Below are positions 49,385 through 50,401 of a DNA stretch of 50,401 nucleotides, piece after piece. This stretch comes from an uncultured Clostridia bacterium (GTDB lineage Bacteria > Bacillota > Clostridia > Christensenellales > Borkfalkiaceae), in assembly GCA_947625605.1 (NCBI GenBank), contig CANQOY010000008.1:1-50401 (forward strand), written 5' to 3'. Made by a program: the position numbers and the translations under genes. Every line of letters begins with the position of its first letter. The first letter of the stretch is position 1. The notes beneath the pieces were generated by a model, which was not told the origin of the DNA, made no database searches, and worked only from the letters and a program-made list of their open reading frames with translations.

Positions 49385-50401
49385 CCCTTTGCTTCCTCAA
49401 GGACTTGAACGAGATCGGCGCCTGCCGTATGTGCATGGTCGAGGTGAAGGGCGCGCGTTCGCTGGTGGCCGCCTGCGTGTACCCCGTCAACGAGGGCATG
49501 GAGGTCTTCACCAACACGCCGAAGGTGCAGAAAGCCAGAAAAATGACGCTGGAGATGCTCCTTTCCGTCCACGATAAGTCCTGCCTGTCCTGCAAGCGCA
49601 GCGGCAACTGCGAGCTGCAGCGCCTCTGCAACGAGATGGGCATTGAGGACGTGAACCGCTATTCCGGCTCCATCCCCGCCGGCAAGAAGGATTATTCCAC
49701 GCTGCACCTCGTGCGCGACAACGCGAAGTGCATCCTGTGCCGCCGCTGCGTGGCAGCGTGCCAGCAGCAGTATGTCGGCGTCATCGGCGCCAACAACCGC
49801 GGCTTTGACACCGAGATCGGCTGCGCGTTCGAGCAGCCGCTGGGGAATGTCTCCTGCGTTTCCTGCGGCCAGTGCATCGTCGCCTGCCCGACCGGCGCGC
49901 TCACCGAGAAGGACGACACCCAGAAGGTCTTCGACGCGATCAACGACCCGGAGAAGGTCGTCATCGTGCAGACGGCTCCGGCGGTCCGTGCAGCGCTCGG
50001 CGAAGAGTTCGGCGAGCCCATCGGCACGAACGTCGAGGGCAGAATGGTCGCGGCGCTCCGCCGTCTCGGCTTCGACAAGGTCTTCGACACCGACTTCGGC
50101 GCCGACATGACGATCATGGAGGAGGCCCACGAATTCATCGACCGTGTGCAGAACGGCGGCAAGTTGCCGATCATCACCTCCTGCTCGCCCGGCTGGGTCA
50201 AGTTCTGCGAGCACTATCATCCGAACCTCATCGAGAACCTGTCTTCCTGCAAGTCCCCGCAGAACATGGCGGGCGCGCTCATCAAGACCTGGTACGCCGA
50301 GAAGGAAGGCATCGATCCGGAGAACATCGTCTCCGTCTCCGTCATGCCCTGCGTCGCGAAGAAGTTCGAGATCCAGCGCGACGATGAGGACGCGGCGGGT
50401 G
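49345..50401 (+). CDS. [FeFe] hydrogenase catalytic subunit, 5' and 3' partial
   Basis: The frame encodes VLEAAREAGIDIPTLCFLKD onward, i.e. from within an N-terminal [2Fe-2S] domain (PTLC, GACRMC, VAAC). Then follow a His-Cys3 [4Fe-4S] site (HDKSCLSCKRSGNC), two [4Fe-4S] ferredoxin sites (CILCRRCVAAC, CVSCGQCIVACPTGAL) and the first H-cluster motifs TSCSPGW and MPCVAKKFE. This is the layout of NADH-linked or electron-bifurcating group A hydrogenases. The true start (about 20 codons) is missing at the left and the gene runs off the window at the right. Confidence 0.9.

Noticed and set aside
49258-50220. A 320-codon minus-strand frame continuing the trmFO-like tail through the hydrogenase region
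   Set aside because: Beyond about 49385 the protein has no TrmFO similarity, while the plus strand encodes an unmistakable hydrogenase. The open frame is chance.

Overview
The window looks like a chromosomal piece from a GC-rich anaerobic bacterium of the Bacillota, most likely class Clostridia. Pointers are the S10-spc-alpha order with secY-adk-map-infA-rpmJ embedded, the GGGtGRT protein paired with a NifU-like scaffold, a YugP-type zinc peptidase, an FMN-riboswitch-controlled ECF S component, a membrane-anchored MurF homologue, a giant lipoprotein with a C-terminal Hint domain, HslVU and an [FeFe] hydrogenase. A gut commensal is plausible but is an inference. Almost every gene is on the minus strand; only the zinc peptidase and the hydrogenase fragment are on the plus strand. 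No tRNA, rRNA, CRISPR array, transposase or integrase was seen.

Region 1 (1-16.6 kb, read right to left) is one ribosomal-protein supercluster running from rpsJ to rplQ, with secY, adk, map, infA and rpoA inside it. A consensus-like promoter (TTGACA-17-TATAGT) precedes rpsJ and a second good promoter precedes rpsM. About 470 bp between secY and adk is filled by a hairpin-rich tandem repeat that has relatives at 47 kb. Region 2 (16.6-20.1 kb) holds a DUF1295-type membrane protein, the GGGtGRT/NifU-like pair behind a palindrome-bearing leader, and a small protein with an FtsK-gamma-like DNA-binding domain.

Region 3 (20.3-29.1 kb) is the most unusual part. It is a compact six-gene operon: agmatine deiminase, a 682-residue unknown, a ParA/MinD-like ATPase, a 736-residue unknown, a tandem-duplicated S-adenosylmethionine decarboxylase fold (N half degenerate, C half with the Ser/His/Cys catalytic set intact), and a protein with two C-terminal membrane helices resembling CorA in layout. 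It has one promoter, a leader carrying a distinctive hairpin pair, and a strong terminator. It joins two polyamine-type enzymes to a ParA-type switch and a membrane protein; I do not recognise it as a described system.

Region 4 (29.3-37 kb) carries obgE-yhbY, the divergent zinc peptidase, and a tsaE-tsaB-rimI-hydrolase-murF-ddl operon for tRNA t6A modification and cell-wall precursor synthesis. obgE and tsaE both appear to have nearly leaderless transcripts. Region 5 (37-45 kb) carries the Hint-domain lipoprotein, whose promoter and leader resemble those of the agmatine deiminase operon, then malQ, then a RibU-type riboflavin transporter subunit behind an FMN riboswitch with a terminator. Region 6 (45-49.4 kb) carries hisS-trx, a second repeat cluster, hslV-hslU and the 3' tail of a gene that looks like trmFO.

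At about 49.35-49.39 kb the trmFO-like tail runs head-on into a 5'-truncated [FeFe] hydrogenase gene on the other strand. This abrupt join of two incomplete genes may be an assembly chimera, so the last kilobase should be treated with caution.
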